DNA of 64,000 nucleotides from NCBI GenBank assembly GCA_017994815.1, contig JAGOJY010000011.1:43062-107061 (forward strand), written 5' to 3'. Under the pieces are notes generated by a model. That model saw nothing but the letters and a program-made list of their open reading frames with translations, was not told the origin of the DNA and did no database searches. Below, one piece after another: positions 1 to 8,736 of the stretch (position 1 is its first letter; each line of letters opens with the position of its first letter). This stretch comes from Acidobacteriota bacterium (GTDB lineage: Bacteria > Acidobacteriota > Polarisedimenticolia > J045). The position numbers and the translations under genes were made by a program.

Positions 1-705
1 ATGCTGGAGGGGGTGGCCTACTCGCTCGTGCGCCACAGCGTGTGGATCGTCGGCGGCGACGGCTGGGCCTACGACATCGGCTACGGCGGGCTGGACCACG
101 TGATCGCGTCGGGACGCAACGTCAACCTCCTGGTCCTCGACACCGAGGTCTACTCCAACACCGGCGGCCAGATGTCGAAGTCCACGCCGCTCGGCGCGGT
201 GGCCAAGTTCGCGGCCGGCGGCAAGCCGCGCCCGAAGAAGGACCTCGGGATGATGGGCGTGGCGTACAACGACGTGTACGTGGCCCAGGTCGCGATGGGG
301 GCCAACGACACCCAGACCGTGAAGGCGTTCGTCGAGGCCGAGTCGTACGAGGGGACCTCGCTGATCATCGCCTACTCGCACTGCATCGCGCACGGCATCG
401 ACATGGGCAAGGGCACCGACAACCAGAAGCGCGCGGTGGACTCGGGTCACTGGCTGCTGTACCGCTTCGACCCGCGCCGCACCCGCGAGGGGAAGAACCC
501 GCTGCAGCTCGACTGCCGCAAGCCGACGCTGCCCATTTCCGAGTACATGATGGCCGAGGCGCGGTTCAAGATGCTGACCAAGACCGACCCGGAGCGCGCG
601 AAGTCTCTCGCGCAGTACGCCCAGGAAGAGGCCAACGCGCGCTGGACCCGCTACGAGCAGCTGGCGCACATGGGCGTCGCGCCAGCGGAGACCGCGGCCG
701 AATGA
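1..705 (+). CDS. nifJ: Pyruvate:ferredoxin (flavodoxin) oxidoreductase, C-terminal part
   Basis: Cytoplasmic enzyme that oxidatively decarboxylates pyruvate to acetyl-CoA and passes the electrons to ferredoxin or flavodoxin. Only the last 234 residues are here; the gene enters from the left edge and the ATG at base 1 is an internal Met, because full-length members are about 1200 aa. What remains is the thiamine-diphosphate-binding domain: GDGWAYDIG at residues 19-27 is the TPP/Mg motif, and the conserved NTGGQMSKSTPLG stretch follows near residue 53. The short basic tail after ISEYM is typical of the family C terminus. It is followed by a GC-rich hairpin and a DHODH-like gene, a pairing I know from other anaerobic or facultative bacteria. 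Identification is very secure; incompleteness is caused by the window edge. Confidence 0.96.
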   Translation: MLEGVAYSLVRHSVWIVGGDGWAYDIGYGGLDHVIASGRNVNLLVLDTEVYSNTGGQMSKSTPLGAVAKFAAGGKPRPKKDLGMMGVAYNDVYVAQVAMGANDTQTVKAFVEAESYEGTSLIIAYSHCIAHGIDMGKGTDNQKRAVDSGHWLLYRFDPRRTREGKNPLQLDCRKPTLPISEYMMAEARFKMLTKTDPERAKSLAQYAQEEANARWTRYEQLAHMGVAPAETAAE

Positions 706-710
706 TCGAG

Positions 711-734
711 GGGGCGGGGCCGCGGCCCCGCCCC
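711..734 (+). terminator. GC-rich hairpin after nifJ
   Basis: A 10-bp perfect stem (711-720 with 725-734) closes a CGCG loop just after the nifJ stop. No run of T follows, so it is a weak intrinsic terminator at best. It could be a pause or mRNA-processing hairpin that separates nifJ expression from the next gene, 50 bp downstream. Confidence 0.4.
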
Positions 735-784
735 GTGCTTGCAACGCGGGCGGCCGACCGGCCCGCCGGCGGGAGGCTCGAGAG

Positions 785-1774
785 ATGGACTTCACCACCA
801 AGTACCTGGGCCTGACCTTCAAGAACCCGCTCGTCCCTTCGTCGTCCCCGCTTTCGAAGGAGCTGGACACGATCCGCCAGCTGGAGGATGCCGGCGCCGG
901 CGGGGTGGTGCTGTACTCCTTGTTCGAGGAGCAGATCGACTTCGAGTCGCTGGAGATGTCGCACTACCTCGAGTACGGCTCGGAGAGCTTCGCCGAGGCG
1001 CTGTCGTACTTCCCGGAGCCGGGGCAGTTCGTCCGCGGGCCGGAGGAGTACCTCGAGCACATCCGCCGGACGAAGCAGGCGGTGGACTTCCCGGTGATCG
1101 CCAGCCTGAACGCCTGCTCCCCGGGCGGCTGGACCGACTACGCGGCCAAGATCGAGCAGGCCGGGGCCGACGGCCTGGAACTCAACGTCTACTTCCTGCC
1201 GACCAACCTGCAGCAGCCGGTCGCGGAGATCGAGTCGGTCTACACCGACATCATCTCGGAGGTCCGGCGCGCGGTGAAGATCCCGATCGCCTTCAAGATG
1301 CACCCGTTCTTCACCTCGATCGGGCGGATGGCGCGGCTGGCGGAGGAGGCGGGGGCGGATGGGCTCGTGCTGTTCAACCGCTTCTACCAGCCCGACATCG
1401 ACCCGGAGAAGCTGGAGGTTTACCCGAACCTGCAGCTCAGCTCCGCCTGGGAGTCGCGGCTGGCCACGCGCTGGCTGGCGATCCTGTACGGCCGCACGAC
1501 CTGCGACATGGCGGCCTCCAGCGGCGTGCACAGCGGGCGCGACGCCGTGAAGCTGATGATGTCGGGGGCGTCGGTGGTCAACGTCTGCTCGGCGCTCTTG
1601 AAGTACGGCGTGTACCACCTGCGGCGGATGCAGGAAGAGCTGGAGAACTGGATGACCGAGAACGAGTACGATTCGGTCAAGGCGATGATCGGCAACATGA
1701 GCCAGAAGAGCTGCCCGGACCCGGCGGCGTTCGAGCGCGCCAACTACATCAAGGTCCTGCAGAGCTACAGCTGA
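785..1774 (+). CDS. Dihydroorotate dehydrogenase-like flavoprotein
   Basis: 329-aa TIM-barrel flavoprotein of the class 1 dihydroorotate dehydrogenase superfamily. It opens with the family pattern LGLTFKNPLVPSSSPLS (residues 8-24), where true PyrD-like proteins have a similar strand, and has the substrate-side segment SLNACSPGGW near residue 105 and a barrel strand ending in KMHPFF near 175. These DHODH-like proteins are frequently encoded beside pyruvate:ferredoxin oxidoreductase and are usually not the pyrimidine enzyme; their substrate is unknown. A ribosome-binding site (GGGAGG) precedes the ATG. It sits 80 bp after nifJ and ends at a strong intrinsic terminator, so both genes are probably one transcription unit. 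A role in ferredoxin-linked redox chemistry is inference from the neighbourhood. Confidence 0.85.
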   Translation: MDFTTKYLGLTFKNPLVPSSSPLSKELDTIRQLEDAGAGGVVLYSLFEEQIDFESLEMSHYLEYGSESFAEALSYFPEPGQFVRGPEEYLEHIRRTKQAVDFPVIASLNACSPGGWTDYAAKIEQAGADGLELNVYFLPTNLQQPVAEIESVYTDIISEVRRAVKIPIAFKMHPFFTSIGRMARLAEEAGADGLVLFNRFYQPDIDPEKLEVYPNLQLSSAWESRLATRWLAILYGRTTCDMAASSGVHSGRDAVKLMMSGASVVNVCSALLKYGVYHLRRMQEELENWMTENEYDSVKAMIGNMSQKSCPDPAAFERANYIKVLQSYS

Positions 1775-1799
1775 GGGGCCGCGAGGCCCGGGCCGGACG

Positions 1800-1827
1800 G
1801 GGCGCGCGCTGGCGCGCCCTTTCTTTT
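1800..1827 (+). terminator. Rho-independent terminator of the nifJ unit
   Basis: Perfect 8-bp GC stem (1800-1807 with 1812-1819), 4-base loop GCTG, then TTTCTTTT at 1820-1827. It begins 26 bases after the DHODH-like stop codon. This is a textbook intrinsic terminator. Confidence 0.85.
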
Positions 1828-2467
1828 GCCCGACCAGTGGCTTCCCGGTGATGCACGTGAACGTCTTCTTGGAGCGACACGCTCGCGCGCCGTCGGCGCG
1901 TGAACGGATTAACCTTGGACCCTGCGGGATGCCGGCATCCGCGCGAGGGGTCCTCGAAATGAGCGTGGTTCCTGCAGCGGCCACGTTCCTCTTGCTGTGC
2001 CGGCCGGCGACGTGTTTGAGTAGAGCAGGTAAGGTTAAGCGATTGAAATAGCTTGCTAACGAGCGCTAGCCGGGAGGGCAGGGGTGACGGGGACGAGAAA
2101 GTAGTCTGGGCGAAATTGACGTCCGTGGTGTAACTGTCGTAGTGCCCTCCGGGCCATGGGGTCCAACGAGGTTCTGGGGGCCGAAAGGCGCAACGCCTTC
2201 GCGCCGACGTGCCATCGTGGCGCCCTATGCCGGTTTGGCGCGGTTCCCGGGCCCGGCGCTCCTGTGGAATCAGCCACTTGCGTGCCGTAGGTTTGGCAGA
2301 GGAATTGCTGCAGGATGTGTGTCGGCGTGTGCCTCCCCGCATGGGGCGAAGGTAGGGCGAACACGCCCTCCGGGGCGCGGGAGAATGAGCATGGAACCGA
2401 CGAACAGCGAAAACGCCAGCAAGCACGCCGTCCCGTTCGGGACGGTGCGACGACGAGGAGGCCCGAG
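1828..2467 (+). other. Non-coding stretch upstream of the Cys-rich protein
   Basis: About 640 bases with lower GC and no convincing gene on either strand; the short open frames here lack ribosome-binding sites and family features. It contains several short dyads, including one in the 2058-2075 area with GCTA and TAGC arms, and a GC-rich hairpin region near 2185-2215. I could not assign a promoter with both boxes or match any riboswitch class. It probably holds the promoter and leader of the gene at 2468. Confidence 0.4.
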
Positions 2468-3007
2468 GTGAGCGAAAACGTCGCCATCCGCGTATTTTTC
2501 TGGGCGGCTCTTTTCGCGTGCCTTGCCTTCGCGACCGCCATGAAATCTGACGCCGCAAACGTCAAAGACATCATCCTCGACGAGGTGGACCCGGGACGTG
2601 TCAATGGCACCGTGGCAAGCTACTACGACGAACTGACGCCGGAACTCCAGGCACAGTTCAGTACGAACTTCAACGCTGGTCAAGGCTACTACATCACGCC
2701 CGTCGTCAACATCTCGTGGGCTGCTGGCGGCGTGCAATACGTGCAGACCACCAGGATCCACCTCGTTCCGCTGAACGGAGGCCAAATCGTGGTTCCGATG
2801 GCGGTCACCTGCACGCACTCAGGCTGCAGTGGCGCTTTCTGTACGACCTTGGGTTGCAATGTCACGTTGGACGGCGCCGGGCTGCCTGCGTGTACCGGGG
2901 CGTCCTGCTCCGGCGTCTCGTCCTGCACGGTGCAGACTCCCACTTGCTCGAAGACAGAAACCGTGGGCACCCAGGGCTTGGCCGTGTTTGGGGCGATTGG
3001 CACCTGA
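2468..3007 (+). CDS. Exported cysteine-rich protein of unknown function
   Basis: 179-aa protein with no family I recognise. The GTG at 2468 is chosen because GGAGG lies a proper distance upstream (2456-2460) and because it gives a clean signal peptide: short N-region, a hydrophobic core FFWAALFACLAFATA, then a cleavage region around SDAAN. The mature part begins with a charged region (VKDIILDEVDPGRVNG), a beta-rich middle, and a C-terminal third containing eight cysteines in about 65 residues with Gly/Ser/Thr spacers, suggesting up to four disulphides outside the cytoplasm. It stands alone, with a long non-coding stretch in front and a convergent ABC gene behind. Whether it stays soluble, is surface-bound or is processed further cannot be told from sequence. 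Confidence 0.7.
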   Translation: MSENVAIRVFFWAALFACLAFATAMKSDAANVKDIILDEVDPGRVNGTVASYYDELTPELQAQFSTNFNAGQGYYITPVVNISWAAGGVQYVQTTRIHLVPLNGGQIVVPMAVTCTHSGCSGAFCTTLGCNVTLDGAGLPACTGASCSGVSSCTVQTPTCSKTETVGTQGLAVFGAIGT

Positions 3008-3249
3008 TCAAGACGGCGAGGCGTGCGCGCACCGTGTGCCGGCACCCTCGCCCCCCGTGCAACAGCCGGCGGCCCGGACCGCCGCGGGATGTCGGCTAGC
3101 GGTTCGTCGTGAATCCCGCGAGTTCGATGTGAAGGACGGCGCGCCGGCGGTCTGGGGCGGCACTCGCTGAAGCGGCGTTCCCCCGACGAGGTGCCGGCCT
3201 GCTTCGCGACCGGTTGCGTCTGCATGCTCCTGCCGCGCTCCGCTTCGGG

Positions 3250-4677
3250 TCAGTTCGCCACCGGGTCTCCCGTCCGTTCGCGCTCGCCGATCTGCTGGCG
3301 CCACATGGCGTAGTAAAGACCGCGCGCCCGGACCAGCTCGTCGTGCGTGCCGGACTCGACGATGCGGCCCCGCTCGAGAACGTGGATCGTGTCGGCGTGG
3401 CGGATGGTGGACAGCCGGTGGGCGATGGTGACGACGATCCGCTCTCGCCGGCGCGAGAGATCGCGCAGGGTCCCGGCGATCTCCTCCTCGGTCAGCGAAT
3501 CCAGCGCGGCCGTCGCTTCGTCGAGGATCAGCAGCCTGGGCTCCCGGATGAGCGCCCGGGCGATCGCGAGTCGCTGCCGTTCGCCGCCCGAAAGTCGGAT
3601 GCCGCCCTCGCCGAGCACGGTGTCGAGCCCGAGCGGGGAGCGGCCGACCAGCGAATGCACCGCCGCGCCCCGCAGCGCGGCGAGCATCTCCTCGTCGGTG
3701 GCCTGCGGCGCGACGAAGCGGAGATTGTCGCGGATCGTGCCGGAGAAGAGCTGCGTCTCCTGGGTGACGAGGCCCAGCTGTCGCCGCAGCTCCACCTTGC
3801 GGATTTCCGTCGTCTGCACCGAGATGAACTGCATCGCGATCAGCTCGCCGGTCGCGAGCACGCGATGGAAGATCAGCCAAAGCAGCGCGAACAGGATTGA
3901 CTGCTTGAGGATGCCGAGCGCGCTCCCCTGCAGGAAAGCCAGCGTCCGCGCCTTGCGGACCTTCTGCATCTCCAGCCGGAAGATCTGCTCGGTGTACGCG
4001 CGCAGGCGCTCCATCTCCTGGCGCCCGAGCCCCAGGCTGCGCACGAGTTCGATGTTGCGCAGCGACTCGGTGGCGGCGCCGGCCATGCGCGCCGTCTCGC
4101 GCACGATCGACCGCTGGAGCGCCTTGATGCGCTGGCCCAGCAGCCCCGCCAGTCCGCCCACCACCAAAACGCCCACGACGAAGACCGGGACCAGCGCCCA
4201 GTGGCGCGTGATGGCAAACCAGACGAGGAAGATCACTCCCACGAGCGAAACGAAGAGGACGTTGACCAGCGCGGTCACGAAGCGCTCGGTGTCGGCGCGG
4301 ACTTTCTGCAGCAGCGCGAGCGTTTCGCCGCTGCGCAGCTCCTCGTACTCCTCGAACGAGAGGCGCATCGCGTGGCGCAGGCCGTCGTTGAAGATCTGCA
4401 CGCCGAACCGCTGCGTGACCAGGCGGGTCACGTAGTCCGACACGGTGCGCGCCAGGAGCGAAGCCAAGGCCACCGCCACGGCCAGGGCCAGCAGGTCGAA
4501 GACGCCGCGGGTGAGCTCGGCCTGTCCGCGCGCCCCCGGGTGCACGACGTACTCGTCGACGATCTTGCCGAAGATCAGGGGGTCGACGAGCGCCAGCACC
4601 TGGCCGGCCCCGGCGAGCGCGAGCGAGAGGGCGATCAGCCAGCGCTGGCCGAACAGGTAACGCCAGACGATGTGCAT
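3250..4677 (-). CDS. ABC exporter (fused permease-ATPase) lacking Walker A, probably inactive
   Basis: Fused membrane/ATPase half-transporter of the MsbA/multidrug exporter type, 475 aa against the usual 570-600. The ATG at 4677 starts MHIVWRYLFGQRW, a normal N terminus for this family, followed by about five membrane helices. At residue 288 or so the helix-6 sequence AMQFISV runs directly into QTTEIRKVELRRQLG, which normally lies after the Walker A helix of the nucleotide-binding domain. The end of helix 6, the linker, the A-loop and the whole P-loop (GxSGxGK[ST]) are therefore absent, roughly 110-130 residues, with the frame kept. Q-loop (VTQETQLF), signature LSGGERQRLAIARAL, Walker B LLILDEATAAL and the H-loop AHRLS remain. 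Without Walker A it should not hydrolyse ATP by itself. Decayed gene, partner subunit or assembly collapse are all possible. Confidence 0.8.
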   Translation of the reverse strand: MHIVWRYLFGQRWLIALSLALAGAGQVLALVDPLIFGKIVDEYVVHPGARGQAELTRGVFDLLALAVAVALASLLARTVSDYVTRLVTQRFGVQIFNDGLRHAMRLSFEEYEELRSGETLALLQKVRADTERFVTALVNVLFVSLVGVIFLVWFAITRHWALVPVFVVGVLVVGGLAGLLGQRIKALQRSIVRETARMAGAATESLRNIELVRSLGLGRQEMERLRAYTEQIFRLEMQKVRKARTLAFLQGSALGILKQSILFALLWLIFHRVLATGELIAMQFISVQTTEIRKVELRRQLGLVTQETQLFSGTIRDNLRFVAPQATDEEMLAALRGAAVHSLVGRSPLGLDTVLGEGGIRLSGGERQRLAIARALIREPRLLILDEATAALDSLTEEEIAGTLRDLSRRRERIVVTIAHRLSTIRHADTIHVLERGRIVESGTHDELVRARGLYYAMWRQQIGERERTGDPVAN

Positions 4678-5116
4678 GCCGCATAGACTATCCCGAGGAG
4701 CAGCGGAGTCGCGATAGAACTCGCCTCGCGTGCCTCGACGAGCTGTATCAGAGCGCCGCCGTGCGGTACTACTCGAGGAGGACGTAGTTCGCGGCCTCGA
4801 GAACGGGCCGGAAGCGCACCCGTCCGGAGCGCGCAGAGCGCAGTGCTGAAGCTGATGTTCTCGGCTTGACCAGAGCTGCCGACACTTGGCGGGGACCGCC
4901 ATCACTGCAGCGGGTGCGGGAGCGCGTGACGCGCCGATCGAGGTGCTTCATCGCCATCAGCACGCCGCCGGGCCGCAGGAGACTCGGGGGTCTGCGCGCA
5001 AGACGGCACCGCGAGGAGCAGCATCGCGGGCGTTCCCCCGGCTCGATCGGGCGCGAGGCCGGGTCTTCGTCCGGACTTACCACGTCCGGTCGGGGCCAAG
5101 CGCCGCACGGCCAGTA
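4678..5116. other. Intergenic region between divergent ABC and kinase genes
   Basis: About 440 bases without a supported gene. Open frames on both strands are Arg/Pro-rich and lack ribosome-binding sites. The right end carries the presumed kinase promoter; I see no clear promoter for the leftward ABC gene. Confidence 0.4.
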
Positions 5117-5158
5117 TGCTATGCTCCGCCACCTAACTGATCAGAAGCAACTAGTTAG
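5117..5158 (+). promoter_or_regulatory. Extended -10 promoter and dyad upstream of the kinase gene
   Basis: TGC at 5117-5119 followed by TATGCT at 5120-5125 forms an extended -10 box; no good -35 lies 17 bases upstream. Just downstream, CTAACT (5133-5138) and AGTTAG (5153-5158) form an inverted repeat around a 14-base centre, at about the transcription start. It may be an operator. The kinase ATG follows at 5197 with GAGGGG as ribosome-binding site. Confidence 0.45.
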
Positions 5159-5196
5159 TCGCGGCCCGGTCGCGCGGGCCGCCTGCGAGGGGCACG

Positions 5197-8100
5197 ATGA
5201 CCACGGGGAGCGACGATCACACCATCGACTCGAACGGGGCGGCGCCGCCCCACCGGCCGGATGGCGCCGCCGGCGACGTTCTGCCGCACAGGATCGGCAA
5301 CTACCGCATCCTGGGCAAGCTCGGCGAAGGCGGGATGGGGGTGGTCTACGAAGCCGAGCAGCAGGAGCCCCGCCGGATCGTCGCGCTCAAGGTGATCCGC
5401 GGCGGCGCCGCGGTGGACGAGACGCAGGTCCGGATGTTCCAGCGCGAGGTCGAGACGCTGGCCCGGCTCAAACACCCCGACATCGGCGCGATCTATGAAT
5501 CGGGGCGCACGCCGGAGGGCATGCACTGGTTCGCGATGGAGCTGGTGCACGGCCGGGATCTCTCGAGCTACATCGCGGGGCGGCCGACGCCGGTCACCCC
5601 GGACGAACTGCGGCACCGGCTCCGCCTCGCGGTGCGGATTGCGCAGGCCGTGCACTACGCGCACCAGCGTGGTGTCATCCACCGCGATCTCAAACCCTCG
5701 AACATCGTGATCGGGGAGGAGCGGAGCGAGCCCTCCGCCTCGCGCGCCGGCACTCCAGCCGTGAAGATCCTCGACTTCGGCCTGGCGCGGCTGACCGACG
5801 AGGAGTTCGGGGCCGCCGACACGCTCTCGATCGCCGGTGAGATCAGGGGCACGCTCCCCTACATGAGTCCGGAGCAGGCCCGCGGCGAGACCGCGGCGAT
5901 CGACCTGCGCTGCGACGTGTACGCGCTCGGCGTCGTGATCTACGAGATGTTGAGCGGACGACGGCCCTACGACGTGGCGCCGGCCTCGCTGCTGGAATCG
6001 GTGCGCGTGATCTGCGAGCAGCCGCCCCGGCCGCTGTCGCTGTCCTGGTCGGGAAGCCGGCGGCTCGACGCGGACGTCGAGACGATCGTCGGCAAGGCGC
6101 TGGAAAAGGACCCGGAGCGGCGCTACGGCAGCGCCGCGGCGCTGGCCGAGGACCTCGAGCGCTACCTGAACTCGCAGCCGATCATGGCCCGGCCCCCCAG
6201 CGCCCTGTACCAGGTGCGCAAGTTCGCGCAGCGTCATCGGCCGCTGGTGCTGGGGACGGCGGCGACCGCGGTCGCGATCGTCGCCGGGCTGGTCGTGTCG
6301 ACGGCGCTGTACGTCAGGGCGCAGCGCGAGGCGGAGAGCTCGCGGCAGGTCGCGCAGTTCCTGTCATCGATGCTGGAGGGGGTCGGCGCCCAAGTCGCGC
6401 AGGGGCGGGACACCACGCTGCTGCGCGACATCCTGCAGAAGACGACCACGCGAATCGGCGCGGAACTTGGCGGCCAACCCGAGATCGAGGCCCGCCTGCG
6501 CAGCACGATGGGCTTGGCCTACCACGAGATCGCGGACTTCGAGCAGGCCGGCGCGCAGTGGAACCGCGCGCTCGAGTTGTACCGTGGACTGCGCGGCGAC
6601 GACAGCATGGACGTCGCGCAGATGCTCTCGAACCTCGGGCTTTTGGCCGAGGCCAGGAGCGACTACGCCGGGGCGGAGAAGAACGTGCGCCAGGCCGTCG
6701 CGATCGCGCGGCGCGTGGCCGACCCGGACGACCCCAGGATCCCCGAGTTCGAGACCCGGCTGGCCAATGAACTGGTGAACCAGGCGCGCTACGACGACGC
6801 GCGGGTCCTGCTTGAGCAGTCGCTGGCGCTCCAGCGCCAGCTCTACAAGGGTCCGCACCAGGACCTGGCGGTGACGTTGAATACCCTGGGCAACGTCCAC
6901 CAATACCTCGGCCGCCTGGACGACGCGGAGCGGTGCTACCGCGAGGCGCTGGACATGCACCGCACGACGCTCGGCGACAAGCACCCGTTCGTCGCGACCG
7001 ACCTCATGAACATGGCGTTCCTGCTGGACAAGCGGGGCAAGCTGGCCGAGGCGGAGGCCGGCTTCCGCGACGCGCTGGCGCGCTACCGCGCGCTGTACCC
7101 CGACGGGCACGAGGAGACCGCGGCCGCGCTCGGCGCGCTGTCCTCGGTGCTGCAGAAGGCGGGGAAGTACGACGAGGCCGAGCGCCTCTCGCGCGACGCG
7201 GTAACGATCAACGAGAAACTCTACGGCCAGAAGTCCGCCAACTACGCGCGGGCCCTCGACTCGCTGGGCGTGCTGCTCTCGACCAGGGGCGAGGGCGCAG
7301 CGGCCGACGAGGCCGCGCAGCGCGCGCTCGCCATCCGGCGCGAGGTGCTCGGGCCGCGGCACCCGGACGTCGCCACCAGCCTGAACAACCTCGGGATGCG
7401 CAAGCTGGACGCCGGGAAGTTCGCCGACGCGCGGGACTACCTGCAGCAGGCGGTGGACATCCAGCGCGAGGCCTCCGGCCCCGACACCGCCGCGACGCTG
7501 GTCATGATGAACAACCTCGCCCGCGCACAGGCTGGCGCGCGCGACCTGGCCGCCGCGGAGAAGCTGTTCCGGGAGGTCATCGAGCGCCGGCGCAAGCTCT
7601 TCGGCGACAACAGCATCTACGTCGCGGTGACCCGGTACTACCTCTCGCAGATGCTCCGCGAGAACGGCCGCCCGGCCGAGGCCGAGCCGAACGCGCGCGA
7701 CGCCGCGACGGCGATGAGGACGGCGCTCGGCCCCGACCACGTGCAGACGTTCCTGATGGACTGTGAGCTCGGCGAGGCGCTGACCGCCGTCGGCAAGTAC
7801 GACGAAGCGCAGTCGCTGCTGCGCCCGGACCTGGAGCGCGCGCTCGCGTCGGAGGGCCCGGACTCGCGCAAGACGCTGCAGACCCGGCTCGTGATGGGCA
7901 GGGCGCTCTCGGCGGCCGGCAAGCACGCCGAGGCGCTCGAACAGCTGGAGACGGTCCTGGCCAAGGGCGCGGCATTGTCGGAGTCGGCGCTCGGCTATGC
8001 CCGCCTGAGCCACGGCGCCGCGCTGGTGGAGGCGGGGCGAGTCAAACAGGGGCGGGCCGAGCTCGAGGCGATCCGCTCCGAGTTCGCTGCGAAGTACGGG

Positions 8101-8199
8101 CCGGACCACCGGATCTGCCGCCTGGCCGCCGAGCAGCTCGTTACGTCCGGACGCCTGGGCCGCGCGATGCCTGTCGCGGCGGCGGGACCCCAGCCCTAA
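5197..8199 (+). CDS. Membrane Ser/Thr protein kinase with extracytoplasmic TPR sensor domain
   Basis: 1000-aa Hanks-type receptor kinase. The kinase domain (about residues 30-315) has the glycine loop GEGGMGVVYEAE (44-55), the ATP lysine K65, the catalytic HRDLKPSN near 162, DFG near 193 and the activation-segment motif GTLPYMSPEQ. One membrane helix follows at about 348-371. The remaining 600 residues are tetratricopeptide repeats of the kinesin-light-chain type (repeats of the form LNNLG...YxDAxxxLxxAL), about a dozen units, placed outside the cytoplasm by the single helix. This architecture is common in Acidobacteriota and Planctomycetes. The gene is monocistronic, with its own upstream promoter-like element. 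All catalytic residues are present, so it should be active; its substrates and ligand are unknown. Confidence 0.93.
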   Translation: MTTGSDDHTIDSNGAAPPHRPDGAAGDVLPHRIGNYRILGKLGEGGMGVVYEAEQQEPRRIVALKVIRGGAAVDETQVRMFQREVETLARLKHPDIGAIYESGRTPEGMHWFAMELVHGRDLSSYIAGRPTPVTPDELRHRLRLAVRIAQAVHYAHQRGVIHRDLKPSNIVIGEERSEPSASRAGTPAVKILDFGLARLTDEEFGAADTLSIAGEIRGTLPYMSPEQARGETAAIDLRCDVYALGVVIYEMLSGRRPYDVAPASLLESVRVICEQPPRPLSLSWSGSRRLDADVETIVGKALEKDPERRYGSAAALAEDLERYLNSQPIMARPPSALYQVRKFAQRHRPLVLGTAATAVAIVAGLVVSTALYVRAQREAESSRQVAQFLSSMLEGVGAQVAQGRDTTLLRDILQKTTTRIGAELGGQPEIEARLRSTMGLAYHEIADFEQAGAQWNRALELYRGLRGDDSMDVAQMLSNLGLLAEARSDYAGAEKNVRQAVAIARRVADPDDPRIPEFETRLANELVNQARYDDARVLLEQSLALQRQLYKGPHQDLAVTLNTLGNVHQYLGRLDDAERCYREALDMHRTTLGDKHPFVATDLMNMAFLLDKRGKLAEAEAGFRDALARYRALYPDGHEETAAALGALSSVLQKAGKYDEAERLSRDAVTINEKLYGQKSANYARALDSLGVLLSTRGEGAAADEAAQRALAIRREVLGPRHPDVATSLNNLGMRKLDAGKFADARDYLQQAVDIQREASGPDTAATLVMMNNLARAQAGARDLAAAEKLFREVIERRRKLFGDNSIYVAVTRYYLSQMLRENGRPAEAEPNARDAATAMRTALGPDHVQTFLMDCELGEALTAVGKYDEAQSLLRPDLERALASEGPDSRKTLQTRLVMGRALSAAGKHAEALEQLETVLAKGAALSESALGYARLSHGAALVEAGRVKQGRAELEAIRSEFAAKYGPDHRICRLAAEQLVTSGRLGRAMPVAAAGPQP

Positions 8200-8298
8200 A
8201 GCGGATCAAAAAGACCAGAAGACGCGCGGGGCCGCGTCAGGATGGCGCGCCGTGCTGCTCCTGTTACCCGGATGGCTGGGCGCTGATGAGCTGGGGTC

Positions 8299-8324
8299 TT
8301 GCATCTGAAATGTTCACCGTGTAA
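8299..8324 (+). promoter_or_regulatory. Possible promoter of the Xre-RES operon
   Basis: TTGCAT at 8299-8304 and TAAAGT lie 17 bases apart just before the antitoxin ATG at 8338. The surrounding segment is noticeably A/T-richer than its neighbours, as expected for a self-regulated toxin-antitoxin promoter. The -35 match is weak. Confidence 0.4.
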
Positions 8325-8337
8325 AGTTTCCCCAGAA

Positions 8338-8736
8338 ATGAAACGCGCCCGCGCCATCGTCCTCGCCCCGACCGACACGTCCGCGGGGCCGAAAGCGGCC
8401 GCGGTGTTGGCCAAGGCCCTGGTGCGCGCCGCGAACGCCGCAGGCCTGTCGCAGCGGGCGCTGGCGCGGATGCTGGGCGTGAGCGAGGCCACGGCCTCGC
8501 GCATCGCCCGCGGGCGCGGGCTCGACCCCGACTCGAAAGAAGGTGAGCTGGCGCTGGCGTTCCTGCGGCTCTACCGCAGCCTCGACGCGCTCCTCGGCGG
8601 GAACCAGGCGCAGGTGCGGGCCTGGATGACCGCCCCCAACCAGCACCTCGGCGGCCGCCCGGCCGAGCTGGTGCAGACCGCCGTGGGACTGTTCCATGCC
8701 GCCGAGTATCTGGACGCGCTGCGGGGGCGCGGCTAA
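8338..8736 (+). CDS. Xre/MbcA/ParS-type antitoxin
   Basis: 132-aa DNA-binding antitoxin (counting from the ATG at 8338; an upstream frame without start features was trimmed). The middle holds a helix-turn-helix, LSQRALARMLGVSEATASRIARG, typical of the Xre antitoxin N-terminal domain. The C-terminal part ends in the toxin-binding motif of the MbcA/ParS/Xre family: AWMTAPNQHLGGRPAELV then YLDALRGRG. In this family the C-terminal helix occludes the toxin active site and the complex represses its own promoter. It overlaps the following RES-domain gene, the standard antitoxin-toxin order. Family call is secure; the pair's activity is inference from known Xre-RES systems. Confidence 0.88.
   Translation: MKRARAIVLAPTDTSAGPKAAAVLAKALVRAANAAGLSQRALARMLGVSEATASRIARGRGLDPDSKEGELALAFLRLYRSLDALLGGNQAQVRAWMTAPNQHLGGRPAELVQTAVGLFHAAEYLDALRGRG

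Noticed and set aside
1848..2051. Small open frame after the nifJ terminator
   Set aside because: No ribosome-binding site and no family; it lies in a non-coding stretch with lower GC.
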